DNA of 61,350 nt from Paracraurococcus lichenis (GCF_030657435.1 NZ_JAUTWS010000039.1:1-61350); one strand, 5' to 3'; shown: positions 16,384-25,238, numbered from the stretch's first letter. Made by a program: numbers and translations. Notes: generated by a model not told the origin, from the letters alone.

Positions 16384-16982
16384 TTCGCGGTGCGGCCCGG
16401 AAAGGCAGCGGGCCGGGCCCGCGCCCCGGCAGGGCGCGGCCGGCCGGCATCCCGGGGGCGTGCGGCGGGCCGCCCCCTTTGCAGGCCGCGATATCTGCCT
16501 ATTTCCTGTGCATGAAGACGCACCGCCTCGGGATGGATGCCACCGGACCGCAGCAGGACCCGGCCCTCGCCCTGCCGCTGGGTCGCCGTGGTGCCCGGTC
16601 CTGCTGCATCGCCGGCCGGTGATGCGCTGCATTCGGCACGGAATTCCGCCCAATAGCGCGAGTCGCGCGCCAGCGCACCTCTCGCCTCCGTTGCCCGGAC
16701 TGCGCCACGGCCGTGTCTTGTAACAGGCTCACCAGACGCCGCAGAGACAGGCAGGCCTTGCCCGAAACATGGACAAGTCAAGTTCTCACGTCCCGATGAA
16801 GCAATTGGTAACCGATCACGGGGGCGTACTGGCAGCATGCCCCAACACCATTGGTCATGATTTGGCAAGCATGGCGGAAGGGGCGGCCCTGCGCGGTCGC
16901 GCGGGCCGCCTCCCCCTGGCGTGATTTGCATTCTACAGGCCCGAATTGGGTCACAGCAATAAAAGTTTACCGCAATCGGCCA
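16384..16982. other. Gene-free region upstream of prkA
   Basis: About 600 bases in which I see no convincing protein gene or tRNA. Frames here lack ribosome sites and recognisable domains. The left half is very G+C-rich. From about 16740 composition falls and becomes promoter-like (AACATGGACAAGTCAAG, CAATTGGTAACCGATCA, AATAAAAGTTTACCG). It probably holds the control region of the prkA operon; an unannotated small RNA cannot be excluded. Confidence 0.5.
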
Positions 16983-16998
16983 TGGCAAAGCCCATGCT
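16983..16998 (+). promoter_or_regulatory. Possible sigma-54 promoter of prkA-yeaH-spoVR
   Basis: TGGCAAAGCCCATGCT has the invariant GG-N10-GC spacing (GG 16984-16985, GC 16996-16997) and matches TGGCAC-N5-TTGCW at most positions. It is about 43 bases before the prkA ATG, leaving room for a short leader. In E. coli the homologous yeaGH operon is known to be NtrC/sigma-54 dependent. No enhancer site was identified, so this is a candidate only. Confidence 0.4.
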
Positions 16999-17040
16999 AG
17001 CGGCGTTGCGCATTCGTGGCAGCGCTAGCAGGGGCCGCCG

Positions 17041-18987
17041 ATGGACACCATGCAGGACATCTTCGCCGATTACGCCCGGGCCTATGAGGCCCGGCGGGAA
17101 TCGGACATGTCGATTTCCGAATTCCTCGAGGCCTGCAAATCCGACCCGGGCTGCTATGCCTCCGCCCCCGAACGCATCCTGAAAGCGATCGGCGAGCCGG
17201 AGGTGGTGGACACCGCGAAGGACGCGCGCCTTGGAAGGATCTTCCTGAACCGGACGATCCGAATCTACCCCGCCTTCTCCGAGTTCTTCGGCATGGAGGA
17301 CACGATCGAGCGGATCGTGGGCTTCTTCCGCCATGCCGCCCAGGGGCTCGAGGAACGCAAGCAGATCCTCTACCTCCTCGGCCCCGTCGGCGGCGGCAAG
17401 TCCTCGCTCGCCGAGCGGCTGAAGGCGTTGATGGAGCAGGAGCCGGTCTATGTGCTGAAGGCCGGCGACCAGATGAGCCCGGTCTTCGAGAGCCCGCTCG
17501 GCCTCTTCGATCCCGAGCGCATGGGGCCGATGCTGGAGGACCGCTACGGCATCCCGCGCCGGCGCCTGAGCGGGCTGATGAGCCCCTGGGCGCTCAAGCG
17601 GCTCGACGAGTTTGGCGGCGACATCACCAAGTTCCGGGTGGTGAAGGTCCGTCCCTCCCGCCTCAGGCAGATCGCGGTCGCCAAGACCGAGCCGGGCGAC
17701 GAGAACAACCAGGACATCTCCTCGCTGGTCGGCAAGGTCGACATCCGCAAGCTCGAGATGTACGGCCAGAACGATCCGGACGCCTACAGCTTCTCCGGCG
17801 GCCTCAACCGCGCCAACCAGGGCATCCTCGAATTCGTCGAGATGTTCAAGGCGCCGATCAAGATGCTGCACCCCCTGCTGACCGCGACGCAGGAGGGCAA
17901 CTACATCGGCACGGAGAATATCGGCGCCATCCCTTTCCAGGGGATCATCATGGCGCACAGCAACGAGGCGGAATGGCAGAGCTTCAAGAACAACAAGAAC
18001 AACGAAGCCTTCATCGACCGCATCTACGTCATCAAGGTCCCCTACTGCCTCCGGGTGACCGAGGAGCAGAAGATCTACGAGAAGCTGGTCCGCAGCTCGG
18101 AGCTCGCTGCTTCCCCCTGCGCCCCGGCGACGCTCGAGATGCTGGCCCGCTTCAGCGTGCTCAGCCGCCTGCGCAAGCACGAGAACTCCAACATCTACGC
18201 CAAGATGCGGGTCTATGACGGCGAGAGCCTGAAGGAGACCGACCCGCGGGCGAAGAACATGCAGGAGTACCGCGACGCCGCCGGCCCGGACGAGGGCATG
18301 GACGGCGCCTCCACCCGCTTCGCCTTCAAGATCCTGGCGGCGACCTTCAACTACGACACGACCGAGATCGCCGCCGACCCGGTCCACCTGATGTATGTCC
18401 TGGAGCAGTCGATCCGGCGGGAACAGCTCCCCGACGAGACCGAGAAGCGCTACCTCGAGTTCATCAAGGGCGAGCTGGCCCCACGCTATGCCGAGTTCAT
18501 CGGCAACGAGATCCAGAAGGCCTATCTGGAGAGCTACAACGACTACGGCCAGAACCTCTTCGACCGTTACGTCGCCTATGCCGATGCCTGGGTCGAGGAC
18601 ATGGACTTCAAGGACCCCGACACCGGCCAGATGATGAACCGGGAGCTGCTGAACCAGGAGCTCACCAAGATCGAGAAGCCGGCCGGCATCGCCAACCCGA
18701 AGGACTTCCGCAACGAGGTCGTGAAGTTCGCGCTGCGGGCCCGGGCCAACCGGGGCGGCAAGAACCCCTCCTGGACCTCCTACGAGAAGATCCGGGAGGT
18801 GATCGAGCGGCGCATGTTCAGCCAGGTAGAGGATCTGCTGCCGGTCATCAGCTTCGGCTCGAAGAAGGACAGCGATACCGAGAAGAAGCACGGTGAATTC
18901 GTGGCCCGCATGACCGCGCGGGGCTATACTGAACGCCAAGTGCGCCGGCTCGTCGAATGGTACATGCGCGTCAAGCAGGCCGGCTAG
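17041..18987 (+). CDS. prkA: PrkA family serine protein kinase / AAA+ ATPase (YeaG)
   Basis: A 648-residue protein matching PrkA/YeaG across its whole length. The N-terminal AAA+ domain has Walker A GPVGGGKS at residues 114-121; the AAA half continues with the FSGGLNRANQGILEFVEMFK and QEGNYIG segments. The C-terminal PrkA domain contains the EEQKIYEKL and ENSNIYAKMRVYDGE blocks. In Bacillus PrkA was described as a Ser/Thr kinase; in enterics YeaG acts in stress and nitrogen starvation responses; AAA+ protease activity has also been proposed for the family. The ATG at 17041 has GGGGCCGCCG just before it, a weak ribosome site. First gene of a conserved three-gene cassette. Confidence 0.95.
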   Translation: MDTMQDIFADYARAYEARRESDMSISEFLEACKSDPGCYASAPERILKAIGEPEVVDTAKDARLGRIFLNRTIRIYPAFSEFFGMEDTIERIVGFFRHAAQGLEERKQILYLLGPVGGGKSSLAERLKALMEQEPVYVLKAGDQMSPVFESPLGLFDPERMGPMLEDRYGIPRRRLSGLMSPWALKRLDEFGGDITKFRVVKVRPSRLRQIAVAKTEPGDENNQDISSLVGKVDIRKLEMYGQNDPDAYSFSGGLNRANQGILEFVEMFKAPIKMLHPLLTATQEGNYIGTENIGAIPFQGIIMAHSNEAEWQSFKNNKNNEAFIDRIYVIKVPYCLRVTEEQKIYEKLVRSSELAASPCAPATLEMLARFSVLSRLRKHENSNIYAKMRVYDGESLKETDPRAKNMQEYRDAAGPDEGMDGASTRFAFKILAATFNYDTTEIAADPVHLMYVLEQSIRREQLPDETEKRYLEFIKGELAPRYAEFIGNEIQKAYLESYNDYGQNLFDRYVAYADAWVEDMDFKDPDTGQMMNRELLNQELTKIEKPAGIANPKDFRNEVVKFALRARANRGGKNPSWTSYEKIREVIERRMFSQVEDLLPVISFGSKKDSDTEKKHGEFVARMTARGYTERQVRRLVEWYMRVKQAG

Positions 18988-19014
18988 CCACAGAACCTGA
19001 AGGCACGCCGCTGC

Positions 19015-20322
19015 ATGCAGATCCTGGATCGCCGCCTCAATCCCAGCGGCAGAAGCCTTCCCAACCGGCAGCGCTTCCTGCGCCGGGCGAAAGCCCTGGT
19101 GCAGGAGGCGGTGCGGGACGCCTCCGCCAAGCGCGACATCCGTTCCGCCGATGAGGGGGGCGAGGTCTCGATCCCCCTGCACGGCATCAAGGAGCCGAGC
19201 TTCCATCTCGGCTCCGGCGGCATCCGCGACCATGTCCTGCCGGGCAACAAGGAATACCGGGAGGGGGACGAGATCCCCCGCCCGCCCGGCGGCGGCGGGG
19301 GCGGCGGCGGCTCGGAAGGCTCGCCGGATGGCGGGGGCGAGGACGCCTTCCGCTTCGTCCTGACGCGGGAGGAATTCCTCTCCCTCTTCCTCGACGACCT
19401 CGAACTGCCTGATATGGCCAAGCGCCGGCTGGTCGATGGCGCCGACCCGGCCTGGAACCGGGCGGGCTACTCCGTCTCCGGCTCGCCGGCCAACCTCTCG
19501 CTGCCCCGCACCATGCGGAACAGCCTCTCGCGGCGGATCGCCCTCCGGCGGCCGAAGCCGGAGGAGGTGCAGGCGCTCGAGGAGGAGATCGCCCTGCTCG
19601 AGGGCAAGCCCGAGCATGCCGAGCGCGTGCTCGAGCTGCGGGCGGAGCTGGAGCGGCAGCTGCTCCGCACCCGCCGCATCCCCTATATCGACCCGATCGA
19701 CGTCCGCTACCGGCGCTTCGAGCCGGTGCCGAAGCCCGTCGCCCAGGCCGTCATGTTCTGCCTCATGGACGTCTCGGGATCCATGACCGAGGACATGAAG
19801 GACCTGGCCAAGCGCTTCTACACGCTGCTCTACATATTCCTGCAGCGCCGCTACAAGCATGTGGAGATCGTCTTCATCCGCCACACGCACGAGGCGTCCG
19901 AGGTGGACGAGGAGACCTTCTTCCACAGCCGGGAGACCGGCGGCACGCTGGTCTCGACGGCGCTCGAGGAAATGCGCAAGGTCGTCGCCGACCGCTACCC
20001 ACCCTCCGAATGGAACATCTACGCCGCCCAGGCCTCGGACGGCGACAACGCGGCGGGCGACAGCCAGAAGACGGCGCGGCTGCTGGTCGACACCATCCTG
20101 CCGGCCTGCCAGTACTACGCCTATATCGAGGTGGGCCGGGAGGGCGAGCACGGCATCCCCGGCTTCCCGCGCGGGCCGACCGACCTCTGGCGGACCTACG
20201 AGGCGCTGGTCAATGCCGGCGCGCCGCTCGCCATGAAGAAGGTGCGCCACCGGCGGGAGATCTTCCCGGTCTTCCGCGAACTCTTCGCCAAGCGCGGCGT
20301 CACCGAGGGCGCCCAGGCGTGA
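19015..20322 (+). CDS. yeaH: YeaH/UPF0229 family protein with von Willebrand A domain
   Basis: A 435-residue UPF0229 protein. The N-terminus (QILDRRLNPSGRSLPNRQRF) is the typical opening. Residues about 92-110 are a glycine-rich spacer with eight consecutive glycines, after the conserved IRDHVLPGNKEYREGDEI. A vWA-like domain starts near 245, with the metal-ion motif DVSGS at 252-256. The role is undefined, but it is nearly always encoded with prkA and spoVR and is assumed to work with the PrkA ATPase. It starts 27 bp after prkA, GAAGG lying upstream of ATG 19015. No secretion signal. Confidence 0.92.
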   Translation: MQILDRRLNPSGRSLPNRQRFLRRAKALVQEAVRDASAKRDIRSADEGGEVSIPLHGIKEPSFHLGSGGIRDHVLPGNKEYREGDEIPRPPGGGGGGGGSEGSPDGGGEDAFRFVLTREEFLSLFLDDLELPDMAKRRLVDGADPAWNRAGYSVSGSPANLSLPRTMRNSLSRRIALRRPKPEEVQALEEEIALLEGKPEHAERVLELRAELERQLLRTRRIPYIDPIDVRYRRFEPVPKPVAQAVMFCLMDVSGSMTEDMKDLAKRFYTLLYIFLQRRYKHVEIVFIRHTHEASEVDEETFFHSRETGGTLVSTALEEMRKVVADRYPPSEWNIYAAQASDGDNAAGDSQKTARLLVDTILPACQYYAYIEVGREGEHGIPGFPRGPTDLWRTYEALVNAGAPLAMKKVRHRREIFPVFRELFAKRGVTEGAQA

Positions 20323-20419
20323 GGTCCCGCACCACAGGCGCCGCGGCGCCGTCCCACAGCACCCCCATTCCGGCCCTCCCCCGCCTCGCGGGGGAGCGCG
20401 CCGCCCGCGGGAGCCAGGC

Positions 20420-21958
20420 ATGAACGTCATCCTCCCCCCCAAGGACCGGCTGCTCTACGACGGCGCCGACTGGGATTTCGACACGCTGATGCGGGTCCAC
20501 GACGCCTGCGCCGAGATCGCCGGCGGGGAGATGGGCCTCGACTGGTATCCCAACCGCATCGAGGTCATCAGCGCCGAGCAGATGCTCGACGCCTATGCCA
20601 GCACCGGCCTGCCGCTCTTCTACCGGCACTGGTCCTTCGGCAAGCATTTCGCGCAGCACGAGGCGCTGTACCGCAAGGGCCTGCGCGGCCTGGCCTATGA
20701 GATCGTCATCAACTCGGACCCCTGCGTCTCCTACGTCATGGAGGAGAACACGGCGACGATGCAGGCGCTGGTCATCGCCCACGCCGCCTTCGGCCACAAC
20801 CACTTCTTCAAGAACAACGAGCTCTTCAAGCAGTGGACGGATGCCAAGGGCATCCTCGACTACCTCGAATTCGCCAAGGGCTACGTCCAGTCGTGCGAGG
20901 AGCAGCACGGCGAGATGGCGGTCGAGCGGGTGCTCGATTCCGCGCATGCCCTGATGAACTACGGCGTGCACCGCCACCGCCGCCGCGCCCCCGACCTGCT
21001 CTCCGAGCAGAAGCGCGAGCGCGAGCGGCGCGAGCATGACGAGCGGATGTTCAACGTCCTTTGGTCCACCCTGCCGGAGAAGGCGGCGCAGCCCGCCGCC
21101 CGCGGCGACGAGGAGCGGCGCCGCGCCCTGCTGCAATTGCCGCAGGAGAACGTCCTCTACTTCCTCGAGAAGTCGGCGCCGCGCCTGGCCCCCTGGCAGC
21201 GCGAGATCCTCCGCATCGTCCGCAACGTGGCGCAGTATTTCTACCCGCAGCGCCAGACCAAGATGATGAACGAGGGCTGCGCCACCTACACCCACCACCG
21301 CATCCTGAACCGCCTGCACGAACAGGGCCGGATCAGCGACGGCGCCATGCTGGAATGGCTGCACAGCCACTCCTCCGTCGTCATGCAGCCGGATTTCGAC
21401 GACCAGCGCTATTCGGGGATGAACCCCTATGCGCTGGGCTTCGCCATGATGGAGGATATCGAGCGCATCTGCCGCGAGCCGACGGAGGAGGACCGCGAAT
21501 GGTTCCCCGACTTCGCCGGCTGCGGCGACCCGATGCCGGTCCTGCGCTATGGCTGGTCGGAATTCCGTGACGAGAGCTTCATCCTGCAATTCCTCAGCCC
21601 GCACCTGATGCGCAAGCTGAAGCTCTTCCACATCGTGGACGACAGCGCCCAGCCGGTGCTGCGCGTCGATTCGATGCATGACGAGCGCGGCTACCGCCGC
21701 CTGCGCCGGGCGCTAGCGAAGCAGTACGACCCGGCCTGGTCGGACCCGGACATCCAGGTGGTGGACGTGGACCTCGCCGGCGACCGCAAGCTGATCCTCG
21801 AGCACCGCGTCGCCTCCGGCCGCCTGCTGGAGGAGCAGGAGGCGCGGCAGGTGCTGCGGCACCTCGCCAGCCTCTGGTCCTATGACGTGCTGCTGCGCGA
21901 GGTCGATCCGGTGAGCGGCGCCAGCCTGCGAGAGCACGCGGTCAGCCCGCCGCGCTGA
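20420..21958 (+). CDS. SpoVR family protein (YcgB)
   Basis: A 512-residue SpoVR/YcgB protein. The block QTKMMNEGCATYTHHRILNRL and the nearby NPYALGFAMMEDIERICREP are characteristic of the family. The N-terminal third has WDFDTLMRVHD and GLDWYPNRIEVI, and the C-terminal region ends in a domain rich in beta-strand (VDVDLAGDRKLILEHR). In Bacillus the homologue affects spore cortex formation; in Gram-negatives it is part of the prkA-yeaH-spoVR stress cassette with unknown biochemistry. ATG 20420 lies 97 bp after yeaH, with GGGAGCCAGGC upstream. The intact cassette order supports co-transcription. Confidence 0.95.
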   Translation: MNVILPPKDRLLYDGADWDFDTLMRVHDACAEIAGGEMGLDWYPNRIEVISAEQMLDAYASTGLPLFYRHWSFGKHFAQHEALYRKGLRGLAYEIVINSDPCVSYVMEENTATMQALVIAHAAFGHNHFFKNNELFKQWTDAKGILDYLEFAKGYVQSCEEQHGEMAVERVLDSAHALMNYGVHRHRRRAPDLLSEQKRERERREHDERMFNVLWSTLPEKAAQPAARGDEERRRALLQLPQENVLYFLEKSAPRLAPWQREILRIVRNVAQYFYPQRQTKMMNEGCATYTHHRILNRLHEQGRISDGAMLEWLHSHSSVVMQPDFDDQRYSGMNPYALGFAMMEDIERICREPTEEDREWFPDFAGCGDPMPVLRYGWSEFRDESFILQFLSPHLMRKLKLFHIVDDSAQPVLRVDSMHDERGYRRLRRALAKQYDPAWSDPDIQVVDVDLAGDRKLILEHRVASGRLLEEQEARQVLRHLASLWSYDVLLREVDPVSGASLREHAVSPPR

Positions 21959-22026
21959 GGCAGGCTCCGTTGCCGGGCCGGGCGGCTGCCGTCTAGGCTG
22001 CCGCCATCCCTGCAACGGAGACCGCC

Positions 22027-22473
22027 ATGCCATCCGACATCGCCGCCCGTCCGGCCGCCGCGCCGGCGAGCCAGGATCTCGGCCTGCTCGTCGCCCGCGT
22101 CATGCTCAGCGCCCTGTTCCTCTATTCCGGCTGGGCGAAATTCTCGGCGCCCGACCGCACCGCCGGCTATTTCGGCAGCCTCGGCCTGCCGATGCCGGGC
22201 GTCATGGTCTGGGTGGCCATCGCCGCCGAGCTCGTGCTGCCCATCCTGCTGCTCATCGGCATCCGCGCCCGCTGGGTCGCCTTCGCGCTCTGCGTCTTCA
22301 CCCTCGTCACGGCGCTCACCGGGCACAAGTTCTGGACCTTCGACGCGGCGACGCAGGCGCAGCAGGCCAGTGCCCAGCTCACGCAGTTCCTGAAGAACCT
22401 CGGCATCGCCGGCGGCTTCCTCGTGCTCGGCCTGACCGGGCCGGGCCGCTATGCGGCGGACCGCCGGGGCTGA
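22027..22473 (+). CDS. DoxX family inner-membrane protein
   Basis: A 148-residue integral membrane protein with four predicted helices, typical of DoxX/DoxD-like proteins. The family start GLLVARVMLSALFLYSGWAKF is clear, followed by GYFGSLGLPMPG, the hydrophobic AELVLPILLLIGIRARWVAF and a last helix around LGIAGGFLVLGLTG. DoxX proteins are linked to redox stress and quinone chemistry in some bacteria, but the function of this one is not known. ATG 22027 has CGGAGA upstream. It stands alone, 68 bp after spoVR on the same strand and convergent with the serine hydrolase gene. Confidence 0.85.
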   Translation: MPSDIAARPAAAPASQDLGLLVARVMLSALFLYSGWAKFSAPDRTAGYFGSLGLPMPGVMVWVAIAAELVLPILLLIGIRARWVAFALCVFTLVTALTGHKFWTFDAATQAQQASAQLTQFLKNLGIAGGFLVLGLTGPGRYAADRRG

Positions 22474-22494
22474 CCGCCGCCCGGCGCGGCGCCA

Positions 22495-22533
22495 GGGCAT
22501 TCCCAGGCTGACCGTGCAGCGTGGGAATGGCCC
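22495..22533. terminator. Stem-loop between convergent doxX-like and hydrolase genes
   Basis: GGGCATTCCCA (22495-22505) pairs with TGGGAATGGCCC (22522-22533) around a 16-base loop, one base bulged. It sits just after the doxX-like gene, where a terminator is expected. No T-run follows. Confidence 0.45.
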
Positions 22534-22558
22534 AAGCTTCTGATCTGAAGAGCAGATG

Positions 22559-22584
22559 CGGCGATCCGCTCTAGCGGATCGCCG
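22559..22584. repeat. Near-perfect palindrome across the hydrolase stop codon
   Basis: CGGCGATCCGCT (22559-22570) and AGCGGATCGCCG (22573-22584) are exact inverted copies with only CT between them. The stop codon of the minus-strand hydrolase (22571-22573) lies at the centre. Confidence 0.7.
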
Positions 22585-23680
22585 CGTCGACCCGCGCCAT
22601 GACGCCGTCGAGCCGCGTCGCATCCACCCAGCGCAGCACGGCGACGAGCCCCGCCGCCGGGTCCACCCAGGTGACGTTCCCGCCGGCGCCGGAGAAGCAG
22701 AAGCTCTCCGCGCTGGCGGAGGGCCACCGGCTCCGCCCCGTGTTCAGCCACCAGAGCAGCCCGTAATGCGGGTTGAGGGCCGAGGCCGTGCGGCACTGCG
22801 CCACCCATCCCTCCGGCAGCAGCCGCCGTCCCGCCCAGACGCCGTCCTGCAGGACGAGCTGTCCGATGCGGGCCTGGTCCTCCGCATGGATGAAGACGCC
22901 GCCGCCCCAGTGGCCGCCGCCCGAGACGCTCTGCAGGTGCCGGCCGCCGACCTCCACCCAGCTCGTCTCGTAGCCATGCCACTCCCACTCGGCGGAGGCG
23001 CCGATCGGGCCCATGATCCGCTCGGCGAAGACCTCCGGCAGCGGCCGGCCGAAGCGCCGCAGCAGGGCGAGCGAGAGGCGGTTCACCCGCACGTCGTTGT
23101 ATTCCCAGTACCGCCCCGGCGGGTGCAGCGGCCGCGGCAGTCCCTTCCGCCCCTGACCTTCCACCTGCAGGTTGCGGCCGCGGTCGATGAGATCGCTCTT
23201 GCCGAAGAGCGTCCCCTCCCATTCCGAGGTGTTCTGCAGCAATTGCCGCCAGGTCACCGTGGCGTTCTGCGGCCCCTCGAAGCCGCCATCCTGCACCAGG
23301 TCGCGCACCGGCGCGTCGAGGTCCGGGATGAGCCCGTCCCCCACCGCGATGCCGGCCAGGATCGCCAGGTAGGACTTCGCCACGCTGAAGGTCATGTCCA
23401 CCTGCCGCGTGTCGCCCCAGCGCGCGGCCAGGCGGCCATGCCGCAGCACCAGCCCGTTCGGCCCGCCGCGCGGCCGCACCGGCCCGAGGATGGCATTGTC
23501 CGGCGGCCCCTCGAAGAAGCCGGCCTCCAGATGCGCGCGGATGTCGCGCGGCCAGGGCGATTCGTGGCCCAGCGCGAAATCCACCGCGGCGGAGAGCGCG
23601 GCGGGGTCGAGGCCCAGCGCCTCGGGTGGGGCGGCAGGCAGCGGCGCCGGATGCGGCGGGAGCGGGAGATGGGCTGACAT
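22571..23680 (-). CDS. Beta-lactamase-related (class C fold) serine hydrolase
   Basis: A 369-residue cytoplasmic-looking serine hydrolase of the beta-lactamase/penicillin-binding-protein superfamily (COG1680). The nucleophile motif SVAK is at residues 99-102, preceded by DMTFSVAKSY. The Tyr of the second motif lies in WEYNDVRVN. HWGGGVFIHAEDQARIGQL resembles the third, HxG-like region. No signal peptide is evident: the N-terminus is Pro/Ala rich but not hydrophobic. Known relatives include esterases and peptide hydrolases, and resistance activity should not be assumed. ATG 23680 is divergent from the FkbM gene. Confidence 0.8.
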   Translation of the reverse strand: MSAHLPLPPHPAPLPAAPPEALGLDPAALSAAVDFALGHESPWPRDIRAHLEAGFFEGPPDNAILGPVRPRGGPNGLVLRHGRLAARWGDTRQVDMTFSVAKSYLAILAGIAVGDGLIPDLDAPVRDLVQDGGFEGPQNATVTWRQLLQNTSEWEGTLFGKSDLIDRGRNLQVEGQGRKGLPRPLHPPGRYWEYNDVRVNRLSLALLRRFGRPLPEVFAERIMGPIGASAEWEWHGYETSWVEVGGRHLQSVSGGGHWGGGVFIHAEDQARIGQLVLQDGVWAGRRLLPEGWVAQCRTASALNPHYGLLWWLNTGRSRWPSASAESFCFSGAGGNVTWVDPAAGLVAVLRWVDATRLDGVMARVDAAIR

Positions 23681-23812
23681 GGCGGCAGCCTAACCGGTCC
23701 CGGCCTGGATCGCGAGAGGCCCGCCGGGGGACATTCCACCCCCGCGCGATCTGTCCTAGAAGGCCCCCACCCCATTACGGGGCCGTGATTCCAGCCGGAG
23801 CGATTTCATCCC

Positions 23813-24757
23813 ATGCCGCAGGGCAGCAGCACCTCAGCGCCGCGATCCCGCACCGGCCTCCGCGCGCGTCTTGCGGCGCTGACGCGCCCGCGGCCGCCGG
23901 GCCTCCGCCTGCTGCCCGTCGCGCGCCTCGCCACCGGAGCGCGCGTGCCGACCGAGGCGGCGATCCGCGCCATGGCCGGCGCGACGCCGGTGGCCGGCAA
24001 CCTGCTGCTCTGCCGGGTGCTTGGGCGGTACAAGATGCTGGCCGAGGCCGGCGACCTCACCCTCGCGCCGCACCTCGCGCTCGACGGCTTCTGGGAATGG
24101 TGGACGACCAGCTTCCTCGCCCGCACCCTGCGGCCCGGCGAGAGCGTGGTCGATGCCGGCGCCTGCACCGGTTATTTCACCCTGCTCGCGGCCGAACTGG
24201 TCGGGCCAGCCGGGCGGGTGCTGGCGCTGGAGCCGAACCCGCAGAGCGCCGCGCTGCTGCGGCGGAACGTCGCGCTGAACGGCTTCGCCGACCGGGTGAC
24301 GGTCGAGGAGGCAGCGCTGGCGCCCTCCGGCGGGCGGCTGCTCCGGCTGGTGGTGCCGCCGAACAGCCCGATGGACGCGCAGCTCCTGAAGCAGGACTTG
24401 GCGCCCGGCGCCGGCCCGCGGCCCCTGGACGGGAGGGCGACGCTGCTGGTGCGCGGCCGCACGCTCGATGAGCTGCCCGGCCTGCAGCCCGACCTGGTGC
24501 GGCTCGATGTCGGGGAGGCGCTGGAAGCGGCCTGGGACGGCATGCAGCGCCTGCTCGAGGAGCGGCCGGCGATGCGGCTGCTGGTGGTCTTCGATCCGGC
24601 ACGGGTGGCGCAGCCCGCCGCCTTCCTCGACCGCGTCGCCGCCCGCTTCCCGCTGCGTCGCCTGGATCCGGAGGGGCGGCCGCGCGACTGCGCGCCGGCC
24701 GAGCTGCTCGCCGGCGGGACCACGACGCTCTGGCTGGCGCGCGACCGCGCGGGCTGA
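23813..24757 (+). CDS. FkbM family SAM-dependent methyltransferase
   Basis: A 314-residue class I methyltransferase. The SAM-binding motif VDAGACTGYF is at residues 113-122 and the acidic post-beta-2 turn EPNP at 140-143. RRNVALNGF follows, as in FkbM-domain enzymes. The first 45 residues are a basic, Pro-rich extension without membrane character. The C-terminal part (GGTTTLWLARD) matches the family end. Members methylate sugars, lipids or natural products, and the substrate is not deducible. No polysaccharide or secondary-metabolite genes are adjacent. ATG 23813 has no strong ribosome site. It is convergent with minE. Confidence 0.8.
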   Translation: MPQGSSTSAPRSRTGLRARLAALTRPRPPGLRLLPVARLATGARVPTEAAIRAMAGATPVAGNLLLCRVLGRYKMLAEAGDLTLAPHLALDGFWEWWTTSFLARTLRPGESVVDAGACTGYFTLLAAELVGPAGRVLALEPNPQSAALLRRNVALNGFADRVTVEEAALAPSGGRLLRLVVPPNSPMDAQLLKQDLAPGAGPRPLDGRATLLVRGRTLDELPGLQPDLVRLDVGEALEAAWDGMQRLLEERPAMRLLVVFDPARVAQPAAFLDRVAARFPLRRLDPEGRPRDCAPAELLAGGTTTLWLARDRAG

Positions 24758-24851
24758 GCCCAACCTGCGAAGGCCGCGGCGGAAGTCAGGCGGCGGAGCT
24801 GTCATTCCCGGCAGGGTTGCATTGGCCCCGTGACGCCGCAGGCCGGCCGCA

Positions 24852-24876
24852 CCGCCGATGCAGGTCGCATCGGCGG
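24852..24876. terminator. Stem-loop between convergent FkbM and minE genes
   Basis: CCGCCGATGC (24852-24861) and GCATCGGCGG (24867-24876) are perfect inverted copies around AGGTC. The position between convergent genes suits a shared terminator, although no T-run is seen. Confidence 0.5.
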
Positions 24877-24927
24877 GCCGGACCGCTCCGAAACCCTTCG
24901 CAGCGCGACTCCAGGCAGGCTTTCGTT

Positions 24928-24952
24928 GCAGCGCAAACCCCGAGGGATTTGC
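24928..24952 (-). repeat. Stop-abutting hairpin repeat, copy 3
   Basis: On the minus strand it begins on the base after the minE TAA. Left arm GCAAATCCC, TC centre, right arm GGGGTTTGC (one T-G wobble), then GCTGCAACGA. It has the same layout and position as the copies at 16268 and 37449. Confidence 0.8.
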
Positions 24953-25237
24953 TTAGGCCCTGACGGCCGTCTGCTGGATCGCGCCTGGCAATTCCACCTC
25001 GATCGCCAGGGTGGAGATGTCGCCGCCCCGCTCCAGCGCGACATTCACCTTGGCCGGATCGATGGCCACGTAGCGCGCCACCACCGCGACGAGATCCTGC
25101 TGCAGCCGCGGGAGGAAATCCTCCCGCGTCCGGCCGATCCGCTCATGCGCCAGCACGATCTGCAGCCGTTCCTTCGCCGTGGTGGCGCTGTCCGGCTCGG
25201 GGGCACGGTTGGCGCGGAAGAAGTCGAGCCAGCTCAT
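24953..25237 (-). CDS. minE: Cell division topological specificity factor MinE
   Basis: A 94-residue protein; E. coli MinE has 88. The amphipathic membrane-targeting start MSWLDFFRA and the MinD-interacting segment TAKERLQIVLAHERI are followed by the dimerising topological-specificity half, where FLPRLQQDLVAVVARYV is recognisable. MinE stimulates the MinD ATPase and drives pole-to-pole oscillation, so division occurs at midcell. ATG 25237 lies one base beyond the minD stop codon, so the genes are translationally coupled. The last gene of minCDE; a repeat hairpin begins directly after its stop. Confidence 0.95.
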   Translation of the reverse strand: MSWLDFFRANRAPEPDSATTAKERLQIVLAHERIGRTREDFLPRLQQDLVAVVARYVAIDPAKVNVALERGGDISTLAIEVELPGAIQQTAVRA

Positions 25238-25238
25238 C

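Noticed and set aside
16268..17040. tRNA or riboswitch in the long intergenic region
   Set aside because: No cloverleaf with a TTCGA/TTCGN T-loop and CCA end, and no known aptamer core could be recognised by eye.
16951..20442. 1163-residue minus-strand open frame across prkA and yeaH
   Set aside because: Shadow of two well-recognised genes; it crosses their boundary and shows no motif.
22571..23680. True beta-lactamase resistance gene
   Set aside because: It has SxxK but no export signal and belongs to the broad COG1680 hydrolase group; resistance cannot be claimed.
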